Source: Georgenia soli (GTDB taxonomy: Bacteria; Actinomycetota; Actinomycetes; Actinomycetales; Actinomycetaceae). From it: 64,000 nucleotides of DNA. This document shows, piece by piece, positions 49,758 through 59,261 of the stretch (position 1 is the first letter of the stretch; the number at the start of each line of letters is the position of its first letter). The DNA lies in the NCBI RefSeq assembly GCF_002563695.1, contig NZ_PDJI01000003.1:62001-126000 (forward strand), in the 5' to 3' direction. Below the pieces are notes generated by a model that did not search any database, was not told where the DNA came from, and saw only the letters and a list, made by a program, of their open reading frames with translations. The translations under genes were made by a program, and so were the position numbers.

Positions 49758-50939
49758 ATGCCCAAGACCACCCGCATTGCTGGGGCGGCCGTTGCCGGCG
49801 CGCTCCTGTTCAGCGCCGGCGCCGCCGGGTCGGCCGCAGCGCAGCCCACGAGCCCCGGCCAGCCACCGAGCGGCCCCGAGCGCCAGGACACGTGCCCCCT
49901 CGCTGGCGCCGAGATCACCGCCACCGCCTCCATAGATTCCGAGCGCACCGATCTGTTCGCCGGGTATGGCGACTCGGGGCAGGGCTGGACCGGAGGTGAC
50001 AGCACCTACTCCGTCCAGCTCCGCGACGGCTCCCTGGCGTGGATCTTCTCTGATACCTTCCTCGGCCCGGTCCACGAGGACGGTAGTCGGCCAGAGTCGA
50101 CGCCGTTCCTTAACAACTCGATCATCGTGCAGGACGGGCAGGACCTCACCACCGTCACAGGCGGGAGTGAGGGAGCCCCCGAGAGCATCGTGGGGCCGGG
50201 CACCGACAGCGACTGGAGCTGGTTCGGCGCTGGCCTGCGCACCCGCACGGGGGATCTGCAGGTCGGCGTGCTGGAGTTCGCACGCTTCGGCGAGGGCTAC
50301 TGGGACTGGGGCTGGTCCAGCAACTCGCTCGCCACCATCGACACCGACAGCTGGGAGCTCGTCGACGTCCAACCGCTGCCCTCCGACGGCAACATCCAGT
50401 GGGCCTCGTGGTATCAGCGCATCGGCGGCCACGTGTACGTCTACGGCGTGGAGGACCTCGGTGCGGAGAAGTACCTCCATGTCGCGAAGGTGCTGGGCGG
50501 GGACCTGACCGCCCTGGACCGCTGGCGTTACTGGGATGGTGCGAGCTGGCAGACCGACGAGACCGCCTCAACGCGGGTGCTCAAGGACGTAGCCAACGAG
50601 TACAGCGTCACCCCCTATCGGGACGGCTACCTCTTGGTCACCCAGGACACCTCGACGCCCTTCAGTAGCGAGATCCGGGCCTACACCAGCTGCTCACCGG
50701 TGGGTCCGTTCAGCAACCCCACGACCCTCTACCACATGCCCGAGGTCGGTTCCGCGGGCACGTACGGCAACCCGAACGTCATCGCATACAACGCCCACGA
50801 GCATCCCGAGCTGCGCGAGGGCGACACCCTCCTGGTGACCTACAACGTCAACTCGATGGACTCCTCCGACCTGTACAACGACGTCTCGATCTACCGCCCC
50901 CGGTTCATCAAGGTTGAGCTCGACGTCACCACCCCCTGA
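49758..50939 (+). CDS. Secreted DUF4185-like beta-propeller protein
   Basis: A 393-residue secreted protein with signal peptide (MPKTTRIAGAAVAGALLFSAGAAGSAAAQP; likely cleavage after AAAQ or nearby). The mature part has recurring strand motifs such as GDSTYSVQLRDGSLAWIFSDTFLG, NNSIIVQDG, VGVLEFARFGEGYWDWGW, YVYGVEDLGAEKYLHVAKV and PNVIAYNAHEHPEL, like the DUF4185/DUF5005 five-bladed propeller families related to glycoside hydrolases. It may bind or cut the polymer or glycoside whose product is imported. GAGGTGA upstream of ATG. No catalytic residues can be assigned. Confidence 0.75.
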   Translation: MPKTTRIAGAAVAGALLFSAGAAGSAAAQPTSPGQPPSGPERQDTCPLAGAEITATASIDSERTDLFAGYGDSGQGWTGGDSTYSVQLRDGSLAWIFSDTFLGPVHEDGSRPESTPFLNNSIIVQDGQDLTTVTGGSEGAPESIVGPGTDSDWSWFGAGLRTRTGDLQVGVLEFARFGEGYWDWGWSSNSLATIDTDSWELVDVQPLPSDGNIQWASWYQRIGGHVYVYGVEDLGAEKYLHVAKVLGGDLTALDRWRYWDGASWQTDETASTRVLKDVANEYSVTPYRDGYLLVTQDTSTPFSSEIRAYTSCSPVGPFSNPTTLYHMPEVGSAGTYGNPNVIAYNAHEHPELREGDTLLVTYNVNSMDSSDLYNDVSIYRPRFIKVELDVTTP

Positions 50940-50964
50940 CCCCTTTCACGACGAGGTGAGAACT

Positions 50965-52242
50965 GTGAAGCGCAAGACCCTTCTGGTTACCGGAGCGACC
51001 GCCTCCCTGGCCATGATCCTGGCCGCCTGCGGCGGCACCGACGACGGTGAAGGCGCCGGAAACGAAGGCGGTGAGGACGTCACGCTCGGCTTTTACACCG
51101 ACAAGGCCGCGTGGGAGCCCAGCTTCGACGCGATGAACGAGGAATCGCAGAAGAGTGGGATGACGCTGGACTTCACCGGCTACTCCGACCCCACCGCCTT
51201 CGACTCCTTCATCAAGCAGTCATTCCGCACAGACTCCGTGCCGGACCTGTTCACGTGGCACACCGGTGGCCAGCTCGCCGACCTCGTCGACCAGGGGCTT
51301 GTCGCGGAGACCACCGACCTCTGGGCGGAGGCCGAAGCCAACGGCTCGGTGCCCGAGGGCCTTATCGACAACTACACCTACGACGGCAAGCAGTACTGCG
51401 TGCCGCTGAACGTCGCCTACTGGCCGGTGTACTACAACAAGGCGGTCTTCGAGGAGTACGACCTGGAGGTCCCCGAGAGCTGGGCCGACCTGATGGAGAT
51501 CGCCCAGACCCTGGTCGACAACGGCGAGGTGCCCTTCCACCAGATGAACATCATCTTTGAGTTCGTCTGGTTCCAGGCGATGCTCGCCGGCAACTCCCCG
51601 GAAAGCTATCAGGGGCTGCAGACCGGTGACGCGAGCTACACCGACCCCGAGGTCGTCGAGGTCATGGAGCAGTGGAAGCACATGATCGACAGCGGCTACT
51701 TCATCGACCCTGGTGTCACGACCGACCCGCAGACGCTGCTCGCGAACGGTGACGTCGCTATGGCGTACTTCGGCACCTTCTTCACCGGTCAGCTCACGGA
51801 CATCGACGCGAAGTCGGGCGAGGACTACGGCGTCTTCACGATGCCGAACATGAACCCGGACGTCGAGAACCGGCAGATGATCCTCGAGACCGGCCCGCTG
51901 TGCGTGGGTGTGGGGTCGGAGAACGAGCAAGCGGCGCTGGACTACAGCGCCTGGTGGATGACCGACGAAGCGCAGACGACGTGGTCCTCAGAGCGTGGGG
52001 ACGTGTCCTTCAACCCCAACGCAGACGTCGCCGATCCCGAACTCTCGGCGCTGGTGGAAGAGGTGACCGGCGAAGGGTCGAACTACACGATCCAGCAGCG
52101 GTACCTCGAGGCCAACCCGCTGCCCGTCTACACGCTGTCCACCGAGGTCTTCGGAGACTTCGTGACCAATGCGCCCGACCCGATGCCTGGCCTTGAGCGG
52201 CTGCAGGCCGAGGCCGAGGCGTACTGGGCCGACCAGAAGTGA
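50965..52242 (+). CDS. ABC importer sugar-binding lipoprotein (family 1)
   Basis: A 425-residue lipoprotein, GTG start with GAGGTGA upstream. Lipobox ILAAC, Cys22. Binding-protein features: FTGYSDPTAFDSFIKQSFRTDSVPDLFTWHTGGQLADLVDQGLV, PLNVAYWPVYYNKAVFEEYDLEVPESW and LLANGDVAMAYFGTFF. Followed by its two permeases. By context the ligand is a glycoside or oligosaccharide. Confidence 0.92.
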   Translation: MKRKTLLVTGATASLAMILAACGGTDDGEGAGNEGGEDVTLGFYTDKAAWEPSFDAMNEESQKSGMTLDFTGYSDPTAFDSFIKQSFRTDSVPDLFTWHTGGQLADLVDQGLVAETTDLWAEAEANGSVPEGLIDNYTYDGKQYCVPLNVAYWPVYYNKAVFEEYDLEVPESWADLMEIAQTLVDNGEVPFHQMNIIFEFVWFQAMLAGNSPESYQGLQTGDASYTDPEVVEVMEQWKHMIDSGYFIDPGVTTDPQTLLANGDVAMAYFGTFFTGQLTDIDAKSGEDYGVFTMPNMNPDVENRQMILETGPLCVGVGSENEQAALDYSAWWMTDEAQTTWSSERGDVSFNPNADVADPELSALVEEVTGEGSNYTIQQRYLEANPLPVYTLSTEVFGDFVTNAPDPMPGLERLQAEAEAYWADQK

Positions 52243-52342
52243 CAGTGCCGGTGGGTGCGGGCCTCCCGCACCCACCGGTCAGCACCGAGCAGGCAGCGCG
52301 AGCCTCCGGCCCGGTCGTCTCAGGAAAGGAGAGGGCACCCGC

Positions 52343-53272
52343 ATGGCCGCCCCCACCGTCACCGCACCAGCGGCACCAGTTCGCCCCGCTCCCCAGAATC
52401 CCACCCGAGACGCATATCGGTGGCCCGCCAGAGTCTTCGTCCTACCCGGGCTGCTCATTGTCGCGGTCCTGCTCTACCTGCCGTTCGTCTGGACCTCGTA
52501 CCTGAGCCTGACCGAGTACAACGGACTGGGTGACCCGGAGTTCGTGGGCCTGGAGAAGTACCAGGCGATGTTCGCCGACGCCGGCTTCGCCACCTCCCTG
52601 CGTAACACCCTCTTCTGGGTGCTCGGCACCCTGGTGTTCCCCGTCGGCTTCGGTCTATTAATCGCCGTGCTCGCCCACGGCATCAAGGGATCCTTCTGGT
52701 ACCGGGTTCCGTTCTTGCTGCCCTACGCGATCTCTGGGGTCGCGGTGGGAGTCATCTGGACCTTCATCCTCCAGAGCGGCGGGGCGCTGGATGAGGCGCT
52801 TATGTTCCTCAACCTCCCGGGCGCCGACCTGCGCTGGCTCCTGGACGCCCCTCTCAACACCTTCGTGATGATCGCCGCGGCCACCTGGCAGGGGGCTGGC
52901 GTGAACGCGCTGCTGTTCGGGATCGGCCTGCAGTCCATTCCCAAGGAGCCGATCGAGGCGGCACGGCTGGACGGAGCGTCCGGCTGGACGCTGTTCCGCA
53001 CCATGACGTGGCCCATGCTCACGCCGCTGACCACCGTCGTGATCGGGCTGTCCATCGTCGGGTCCCTGAAGCAGTTCGACATCATCTGGGCCATGACCAA
53101 GGGGGGCCCCGGGGCGTCCTCCGAGACGCTGGCGCTGACGATGTACAAGGAGACCTTCGTCAGCAACGACTACGGGTTCGGTGCCGCGGTGGCGGTCTTC
53201 CTCACCGTGGTCACCGTCGCGGCCTCGGTGATCTACCTGCGCCGTCAGCTCGCCGATGCGAAGGGGGCTTAG
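52343..53272 (+). CDS. ABC sugar importer permease (MalF/UgpA-like)
   Basis: A 309-residue protein with six membrane helices and the EAA loop KEPIEAARLDGASGWTLFRTMTWPML. AAGGAGAGG precedes the ATG at 52343. Partner of the next permease. Confidence 0.92.
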   Translation: MAAPTVTAPAAPVRPAPQNPTRDAYRWPARVFVLPGLLIVAVLLYLPFVWTSYLSLTEYNGLGDPEFVGLEKYQAMFADAGFATSLRNTLFWVLGTLVFPVGFGLLIAVLAHGIKGSFWYRVPFLLPYAISGVAVGVIWTFILQSGGALDEALMFLNLPGADLRWLLDAPLNTFVMIAAATWQGAGVNALLFGIGLQSIPKEPIEAARLDGASGWTLFRTMTWPMLTPLTTVVIGLSIVGSLKQFDIIWAMTKGGPGASSETLALTMYKETFVSNDYGFGAAVAVFLTVVTVAASVIYLRRQLADAKGA

Positions 53273-53275
53273 TCC

Positions 53276-54091
53276 ATGGCAGACAAGATCCGTAAGGGCA
53301 TCCTGCTAATCCTCGGCCTGCTCTGGCTGCTGCCCGTCTACCTCATGCTCGCCAACGCAGCCAAGACGAACGACCAGTACGGGGTCGTGTCCGTCTGGCA
53401 AGCCGTGGGCGCGTCCGGGCTCTTCGAGAACGTCAGCCAGGCGTGGACTCGCGGACGAATCTCCGAGGGCATCGCCTCCACCGCCCTGTACAGCGTCGTC
53501 GCGCCGGCCCTGGCCGTACTCATTGGTGCCGCCACCGGGTTCGCGATTGTCGCGCTGCGGCTGAAGCACGGCTTCTTCTGGTTCGTGGTGATCTTCTCCG
53601 CGACGGTCTTCCCGCTGCAGATGCTGTTGATGCCGCTGTTCATCGGATACGTGGAGACCGGGCTGTACGACACCCGCACCGGCATGATCCTCGTCTACAC
53701 GGTCATCTCCGTGCCCTTCGCCGCCTTCGTCATGCGGAACTTCTTCACCGGCGTGGCCTACCAGGTGTTCGAGGCCGCCGTGATGGACGGGGCGTCCACC
53801 TGGCGCATCTTCTGGCGCATCTACCTCCCGATGTCCACCAGTGCGCTCGTCGCGATCTTCATTCTGCAGGCGACGCTCATCTGGAACGACCTGCTGCTCG
53901 GCCTCACGCTCACGCAGTCCTCCGAGACCCGCCCGGTGATGACGGCGCTCTCGGCGCTGCAGACCACCTACGGCGGATCGACGATGCCCACGGTCCTGGC
54001 CGGTGGCCTGATCGTCTCGATCCCGACGGTGTTGCTCTTCCTGCTCACCCAGCGGGCCTTCACCCGGGGCCTCGCCCTGGGCCAGTTCTGA
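53276..54091 (+). CDS. ABC sugar importer permease (MalG/UgpE-like)
   Basis: A 271-residue membrane protein, six helices, EAA loop YQVFEAAVMDGASTWRIFWRIYLPM. Starts 3 bases after the upstream stop. No ATP-binding subunit is encoded here, so a shared MsiK-like ATPase is implied. Confidence 0.92.
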   Translation: MADKIRKGILLILGLLWLLPVYLMLANAAKTNDQYGVVSVWQAVGASGLFENVSQAWTRGRISEGIASTALYSVVAPALAVLIGAATGFAIVALRLKHGFFWFVVIFSATVFPLQMLLMPLFIGYVETGLYDTRTGMILVYTVISVPFAAFVMRNFFTGVAYQVFEAAVMDGASTWRIFWRIYLPMSTSALVAIFILQATLIWNDLLLGLTLTQSSETRPVMTALSALQTTYGGSTMPTVLAGGLIVSIPTVLLFLLTQRAFTRGLALGQF

Positions 54092-54109
54092 CGAAAGGAA
54101 GGACCTCTC

Positions 54110-54913
54110 GTGTCTGACACAAGCTGGGCCGGGCGCACCGTCCTGGTCACCGGAGCCGGCGCCGGCATCGGCCGCGGTATCGCGGACCTCCTCGTCGAGG
54201 GAGGAGCCACAGTCATTGGGGTCGACCGCGACACCGACGCCCTCGCCGCAGCCGAAGGCGCCGGGGGTCCGGGGAGGTTCGAGGCCGCGCCCGCGGACGT
54301 CACTGACCGTGAGCAACTGGCCGCTGTCGCCGAGCGGGTCTCCGCCGATCACGGTGGGCTTGACGGACTGGTGTGCGCCGCGGGGATACAGCGATACGGC
54401 AGTGTCGACACCACCGATCCCCGCACCTACGCCGAGGTCATGGACGTCAACGTCGGTGGGGCGTTCCACGCCTGCGCGGTCGGCGTGCCACTGATCCGCG
54501 CCCGTGGCGGGGGTGCGGTCGTGCTCGTCTCCTCCGCGCAGGCCTACGCCACGCAGAGGGACGTCGCCGCCTACGCGGCGAGCAAGTCCGCCTTACTGGG
54601 GCTCATGCGCGCCATGGCCATCGACCACGCCCCCCAGGGGATCCGGGTCAACGCCGTGTGCCCCGGATCCATCGACACGCCCATGCTGCGCTGGGCCGCA
54701 TCCCTGTTCAGCCAGGGCAGAACGCCCGACGAGGTCGTGGCCGACTGGGGCAGCACCCACCCCGTTGGCCGGGTGGGAACCACCCGCGAAGTCGCTGAGG
54801 CGGTGGCGTTCCTCCTGTCCGCACGCGCCGCATTCATCACCGGAGCTGATCTCAAGGTCGACGGCGGGCTCACCGCCGGTCTGGCCGCCGCACTACCGAA
54901 GGCAGAGGCATGA
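54110..54913 (+). CDS. SDR-family oxidoreductase
   Basis: A 267-residue classical short-chain dehydrogenase. Cofactor motif [25 protein letters not shown] (Asp at the end of strand 2 suggests NAD), VCAAG, catalytic Ser in [15 protein letters not shown] with Tyr and Lys, and PGSIDTPM. It would oxidise a sugar C1 hydroxyl (to lactone) or a sugar acid hydroxyl. GTG start at 54110 with AAGGAAGG; coupled to the dehydratase by ATGA. Confidence 0.9.
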   Translation: MSDTSWAGRTVLVTGAGAGIGRGIADLLVEGGATVIGVDRDTDALAAAEGAGGPGRFEAAPADVTDREQLAAVAERVSADHGGLDGLVCAAGIQRYGSVDTTDPRTYAEVMDVNVGGAFHACAVGVPLIRARGGGAVVLVSSAQAYATQRDVAAYAASKSALLGLMRAMAIDHAPQGIRVNAVCPGSIDTPMLRWAASLFSQGRTPDEVVADWGSTHPVGRVGTTREVAEAVAFLLSARAAFITGADLKVDGGLTAGLAAALPKAEA

Positions 54914-56184
54914 CGATCCCTGGAAGCGGCCTGCGTATCGCCGAGATACGGGCCACCACCGTGACCGTCCCGCTGGAGGCACCGCTACGGCACAGCAACG
55001 GCGCCCACTGGGGGCGATTCGTCCGGACCATCGTCGAGGTCGAGACGACCAGCGGTCTGGTGGGCCTCGGCGAGATGGGCGGGGGTGGACAGAGCGCCGA
55101 GGCGGCGATTGCGGCCCTCAATCCCTACCTCGTCGGTCACGATCCGGCGCGCACCGAGGCCCTCAGATTCATGCTGGCCAACCCCACTGCCAGCCTCTAC
55201 AACAACCGGACCCAGCTGCTGGCCGCTGTTGAGTTCGCCTGCCTCGACCTCCTCGGTCAGCACACCGGTCTGCCCGTCCATGCCCTGCTCGGAGGGGCGG
55301 TCCGGGGCGAGGTGGAGTTCGCCAGCTACTTGTTCTACCGCTACGCCTCGGGTGACACCACCGGAGAAGTCCGCACTCCCGACCAGCTGGTGGATCACGC
55401 CTTGACTCTCAAGGCCGAGCACGGTTTCACCGTGCACAAACTCAAGGGGGGAGTGTTCCCGCCCGACTACGAGCGGGAGTGCTATCGGGCGCTGGCCGAC
55501 GCGCTGCCAGGGGACCGGTTCCGCTACGACCCCAACGGGGCACTCAGCGTGGAAGAAGCGATTCGCTTCGCACGAGGCATCGAGGACCTCGACAACGACT
55601 ACATCGAGGACCCCTGCTACGGACTCAACGGCATGCGCAGGCTCCGGGAGAACACCCGCATCCCGACCGCCACGAACACCGTCGTCGTTAACTTCGAGCA
55701 GCTGGCGGCCAACGTCCTGCACCCGGCCGTCGACGTCGTGCTCCTGGACACCACCTTCTGGGGTGGCATCCGCCCCTGCGTCAAGGCCGCCGGCGTGGCC
55801 GAGACGTTCCAGCTCGGGATCGCGGTGCACTCCTCCGGGGAGCTGGGCATCCAGCTGGCGACCATGCTGCACCTGGGAGCCGTCCTACCAAACCTCACGT
55901 TCGCTGCGGACGCCCACTACCACCACCTGCTCGACGACGTGATCACCGGCGGCAAGATGCCCTACACCGACGGCCGGATCACCGTGCCCAGCGCCCCAGG
56001 GCTGGGCGTGAGTCTCGACCGCGACAAGGTCGCGCAGTACTCCGAGCTGTACCGGGAGCTGGGTCCCTACGCCTACGACCGCGATCCCGGCAGACCGGAC
56101 TGGTACCCCCTGCTGCCCAATGCCGACTTCGCCGACCCGCGCGTCACGGGCCGACCGGCCGCCCTGAGCAACAACTCCTACTGA
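54910..56184 (+). CDS. Glucarate dehydratase-like enolase-superfamily enzyme
   Basis: A 424-residue enzyme of the enolase superfamily. The glucarate dehydratase pattern is seen: K177-L-K179 in HKLKGGV, D207 and N209 in YDPNGALS, E233 in YIEDPCYG, N256 in ATNTV, D280 in LLDTTFWGG, and H307 in VHSSGELG. It removes water from a sugar diacid or monoacid to give a 2-keto-3-deoxy acid. With the KDG kinase and KDPG aldolase 8 kb upstream this completes a route to pyruvate. Whether the substrate is glucarate, galactarate or an aldonate is not decided by these residues. Confidence 0.85.
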   Translation: MTIPGSGLRIAEIRATTVTVPLEAPLRHSNGAHWGRFVRTIVEVETTSGLVGLGEMGGGGQSAEAAIAALNPYLVGHDPARTEALRFMLANPTASLYNNRTQLLAAVEFACLDLLGQHTGLPVHALLGGAVRGEVEFASYLFYRYASGDTTGEVRTPDQLVDHALTLKAEHGFTVHKLKGGVFPPDYERECYRALADALPGDRFRYDPNGALSVEEAIRFARGIEDLDNDYIEDPCYGLNGMRRLRENTRIPTATNTVVVNFEQLAANVLHPAVDVVLLDTTFWGGIRPCVKAAGVAETFQLGIAVHSSGELGIQLATMLHLGAVLPNLTFAADAHYHHLLDDVITGGKMPYTDGRITVPSAPGLGVSLDRDKVAQYSELYRELGPYAYDRDPGRPDWYPLLPNADFADPRVTGRPAALSNNSY

Positions 56185-56233
56185 TCGCCCAGCCGACGCT
56201 GTGGCGCCGCATGCCGGCGCCAGGAAGGAACCG

Positions 56234-58327
56234 ATGACCATCCCCACGATCCCTACCGTCGAGGACTTCACCGGCGACGTGGTCGTCGACAGGTTCGACG
56301 ACATGGTCAACCCGCCCGGGCTGACGAACCACGTGGCGACCGCGCAGGTCGACCACGACGTGGTTGCCGTCCGATCGGTGAACGTGCCACCCCTGTCGCA
56401 GGGAGACTGCATCACCGGTCAGCTTTACATCGGGGGACGCCTTGCCCGCTCCTACGGCCAGTCGGTGCAGGTGCAGTGGCGACCGGACCGCGTGGAGCGG
56501 TGGACCACCATCGAGGGATGGGCAGTTCGCACCGTCACGGTGTGCCCGCCGGGGGAGCACGGCGTCGTCGTGGAGATCGAAGTGACGAACACGGCCCTTG
56601 AGGAGCGGGAGCTCCGGCTAGGGCTGTGGATGGATTCGACGGTGACCAGGTCTCCCAAGCCGTGGCTGGCGGCAGAACCTCCACAGGCACCCAACGCCGT
56701 GGAGGTCCAGGGAGCCCGGCGAGTTGGACGCCCTGCTGACGGGACGGCGGTCAGCGTGCAGGGTCTGGTGGACCATGCCGGCCGGGACGTCGCCGACACC
56801 AGCGGGACAACGCGGCTCGTGGAGGTGCAACAGCACGTGCCCGGCGGGCAGAGCCTGAGGTTCGCCTACCTCCACTTCATCGGGACTGACACTGCGGAAG
56901 TCGCTGACGCGTACGAGCGTGTCGCCATCGATGTGCCAGGTGCACTGGCGGCGTCCCGTCGGGCCTGGGACAGGAGCCTGGCGGCCATGTTCACGCCCGG
57001 CAACGGAGAGTTCGGGGGCAACCTGCCGGTGCTCGTGACCGAGAACGCCGCTCTACGAAAGCTGTACTGGTGGGGGGCGATGGGAGTCCTGTGGTTCCGC
57101 CGCGACAATCCCGCCTCGGTGCTCGGCCGCACCTACGACACCCTCATGCCGCGGTACTGGCAGACCACCACGTTCATCTGGGACTACTCCCTGAGCTCCA
57201 TGGTGCACGCCCTGCTGGATCCGGGGGTGATGCGGCGCCAGATCGGCCACTGGGTGGGGCTCGACATCGACGAGCACTTTGGGACCGAGTGGCTCACGGG
57301 CGGGCCGGTCGGGTACTGGTACTCGGTCAACCATTACGCCATGACCCGCCTGGTCAACGACTACCTGCGCCTGCACGGCGACCACGACTTCCTCCGGGAG
57401 GAGCTGACCACACCGGACGGGCGGACACGCAGCATCGGTGAGAACGTGCGGTACTGGGCCACGGCCTGGCACCGGATCCGCTCATCGTCCGGCCTCGCCG
57501 ACTACGGCGAAATCGACAACCTCCTGGAATGCGTCAGCACCTACGTCCACGAGGTTGCCAGCCTCAACGCGGCCAACGTCTGGAACATGCGCGCGGCGGC
57601 GGAGATCTGCGAGCTCGAGGGAAACCTCGATGAAGCGGCCGATCTGCGCAGGCAAGCAGGTGAGCTCGTGGACCTCGTGAAGGACCTCTATGTGGAGGGC
57701 AAGGGTTTCTTCCACACCCGGCAACCGGACGGGTCGTTGGTAGAGACACGGCACGCATACGACTTCACCACCGTGGGCACCACCATCGCCGCCGACCTCC
57801 CCGAGCGGCAGCGCCAGGAGATGGTGCAGTTCTTCGTGGAGGAGCTCCGGACCCCATCGTGGATGCGGGCGCTTTCTCCCTGGGACGAAAACGCCGCGTA
57901 CTCCCTCCGGGCCGACCACCAGTGGAACGGTGCGTACCCGGCCTGGCCGGCGGACGCCGCCCGGGCCGCGATCGAGCTTGGGCATCCCGAGGCGGTCCTC
58001 GACTGGCTGCCCGGGCTTGCGCGAACCACCAACCAAGGTCCGCCCGGACAAGCGCACTTCGTCGAGGAGGCGATCGAGCCGATCAATGGCGGAGCCCGCA
58101 AGACGCCGCCGCAGTGGCCCTACCTCATCGACTGGTCATGCTCGTCCGCCGGCTCGTGGTGCGAGCTGGTGCTGGGCGGGATCTTCGGTCTGCGAGTCAC
58201 CCTGGACGGCGAGGTGAGCGCCGGTGGATGCATCAACGCCCTCGACCCCGAGGCGCGGCTCGAGGGACTGGTCGTCCAGGGGCGGTGCTACGACCTCGTC
58301 GACGGTCAGGCCATCCCGCGGGACTAA
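56234..58327 (+). CDS. Six-hairpin (alpha/alpha)6-barrel glycosidase-like protein
   Basis: A 697-residue cytoplasmic protein without signal peptide. The N-terminal about 260 residues are beta-rich. The C-terminal part looks like an (alpha/alpha)6 barrel: LYWWGAMGVLWFRRDN, RYWQTTTFIWDYSLSSMVHALLDP, GYWYSVNHYAM, VWNMRAAAEICEL and SLRADHQWNGAYPAWPADAA. Asp in FIWDYS and Glu in FVEEAIEPINGG are candidate acids. This resembles GH63/GH15-like or GGT-type families; no subfamily is certain. In the operon it would hydrolyse the imported glycoside inside the cell. GGAAGGA precedes the ATG. Confidence 0.75.
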   Translation: MTIPTIPTVEDFTGDVVVDRFDDMVNPPGLTNHVATAQVDHDVVAVRSVNVPPLSQGDCITGQLYIGGRLARSYGQSVQVQWRPDRVERWTTIEGWAVRTVTVCPPGEHGVVVEIEVTNTALEERELRLGLWMDSTVTRSPKPWLAAEPPQAPNAVEVQGARRVGRPADGTAVSVQGLVDHAGRDVADTSGTTRLVEVQQHVPGGQSLRFAYLHFIGTDTAEVADAYERVAIDVPGALAASRRAWDRSLAAMFTPGNGEFGGNLPVLVTENAALRKLYWWGAMGVLWFRRDNPASVLGRTYDTLMPRYWQTTTFIWDYSLSSMVHALLDPGVMRRQIGHWVGLDIDEHFGTEWLTGGPVGYWYSVNHYAMTRLVNDYLRLHGDHDFLREELTTPDGRTRSIGENVRYWATAWHRIRSSSGLADYGEIDNLLECVSTYVHEVASLNAANVWNMRAAAEICELEGNLDEAADLRRQAGELVDLVKDLYVEGKGFFHTRQPDGSLVETRHAYDFTTVGTTIAADLPERQRQEMVQFFVEELRTPSWMRALSPWDENAAYSLRADHQWNGAYPAWPADAARAAIELGHPEAVLDWLPGLARTTNQGPPGQAHFVEEAIEPINGGARKTPPQWPYLIDWSCSSAGSWCELVLGGIFGLRVTLDGEVSAGGCINALDPEARLEGLVVQGRCYDLVDGQAIPRD

Positions 58328-58333
58328 GCGGCA

Positions 58334-58378
58334 CGGGTTGAGCCGCCGACAACCGCAGGTGGCCGGCGGCTCAGCCCG
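58334..58378. terminator. Bidirectional terminator between convergent genes
   Basis: A 15-bp stem (CGGGTTGAGCCGCCG against CGGCGGCTCAGCCCG, one G-T pair) with a 15-base loop. It lies between the glycosidase stop (58327) and the convergent lactonase stop (58371), which it overlaps. Confidence 0.8.
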
Positions 58379-59222
58379 CGAAGGGCAGCACTGGCTGACC
58401 CGGCACGTCCACGGAGGCCATGAAGACCGCGCCGGCAGCCGGAGAGGCGTCCGCACCCAGCCCGCCCCGAGACGTGGTGATGAACAGGTCTGTGAGCGTC
58501 GGTCCGCCCAACGCGCATGCGGTGACATGAGGCACGGGGAGGTCGAGGACCTCGAGGATTGCACCCTCCGGGGAGTACCGGTGCACCTGACCGGCGCCGT
58601 AGACCGCCACCCAGATGGTTCCTTGGACGTCCACGGCCAGCCCGTCGAGGTCGCCCGTGCGGCGTGAGAGCGTAACGAGGGGGCGGCGATCGTGGAAAGC
58701 ACCGTCCGCAACGTCGAAGACGTCCATGCGACCCGCGCCGCTGTCCACGTAGTAGGCGCGCGTCCCGTCGGGGGAGAAGCCCAAGCCGTTGGAGATCGTG
58801 ACCCGCTCGAGGACCTTGCGGACCTCCAGATCGGGGGTCACCCTGAACAGCGCGCCGGCCTCGGGCTCCTGCCCCCACGTGGTGGAGCCGACGTAGAGGC
58901 TCCCGTCCGGCGCCGCCGTGCCCTCGTTCATCCGTACACCGGGAGTGCGGTCGATTTCCACCGACCGGCTGGGTGCGGCAGCTACCTCATCGGCCAGCTC
59001 CACCGCGTGCTCAGTGGCCACCACATAGCCGCCGTTGCTGCGGGGGCGGACGAACGCGGCGACCCGCCCCACACCACATCGAAGCACCTCGCCATCGTCG
59101 CCAAGCGTGAGCACGTCACCGACAAGCATGTCGACGAACCGGAGACCGCCCCATGTCGGTGACCAGACCGGTCCCTCGCCATGGTCGGTCACTGGAGCGG
59201 TGATCTGTTCGACGATTGCCAC
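58371..59222 (-). CDS. SMP-30/gluconolactonase-family lactonase
   Basis: A 283-residue six-bladed propeller enzyme. Metal ligands fit: Glu in GEGPVWSPTWGG, Asn in MNEGTAAPDGSLYVG (the RxNDG-type site), Asn in ISNGLGFSPDGTRAYYVD, and Asp in DLDGLAVDVQG. It hydrolyses sugar lactones to sugar acids, the step between the SDR and the dehydratase. The start is uncertain: GTG 59222 used here, TTG 59240 is also possible; no strong ribosome site is seen. Convergent with the glycosidase. Confidence 0.86.
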   Translation of the reverse strand: MAIVEQITAPVTDHGEGPVWSPTWGGLRFVDMLVGDVLTLGDDGEVLRCGVGRVAAFVRPRSNGGYVVATEHAVELADEVAAAPSRSVEIDRTPGVRMNEGTAAPDGSLYVGSTTWGQEPEAGALFRVTPDLEVRKVLERVTISNGLGFSPDGTRAYYVDSGAGRMDVFDVADGAFHDRRPLVTLSRRTGDLDGLAVDVQGTIWVAVYGAGQVHRYSPEGAILEVLDLPVPHVTACALGGPTLTDLFITTSRGGLGADASPAAGAVFMASVDVPGQPVLPFAG

Positions 59223-59261
59223 GGTTACCAGTGTGGCCAAAGTGATCAGACTTGTCAGCGG

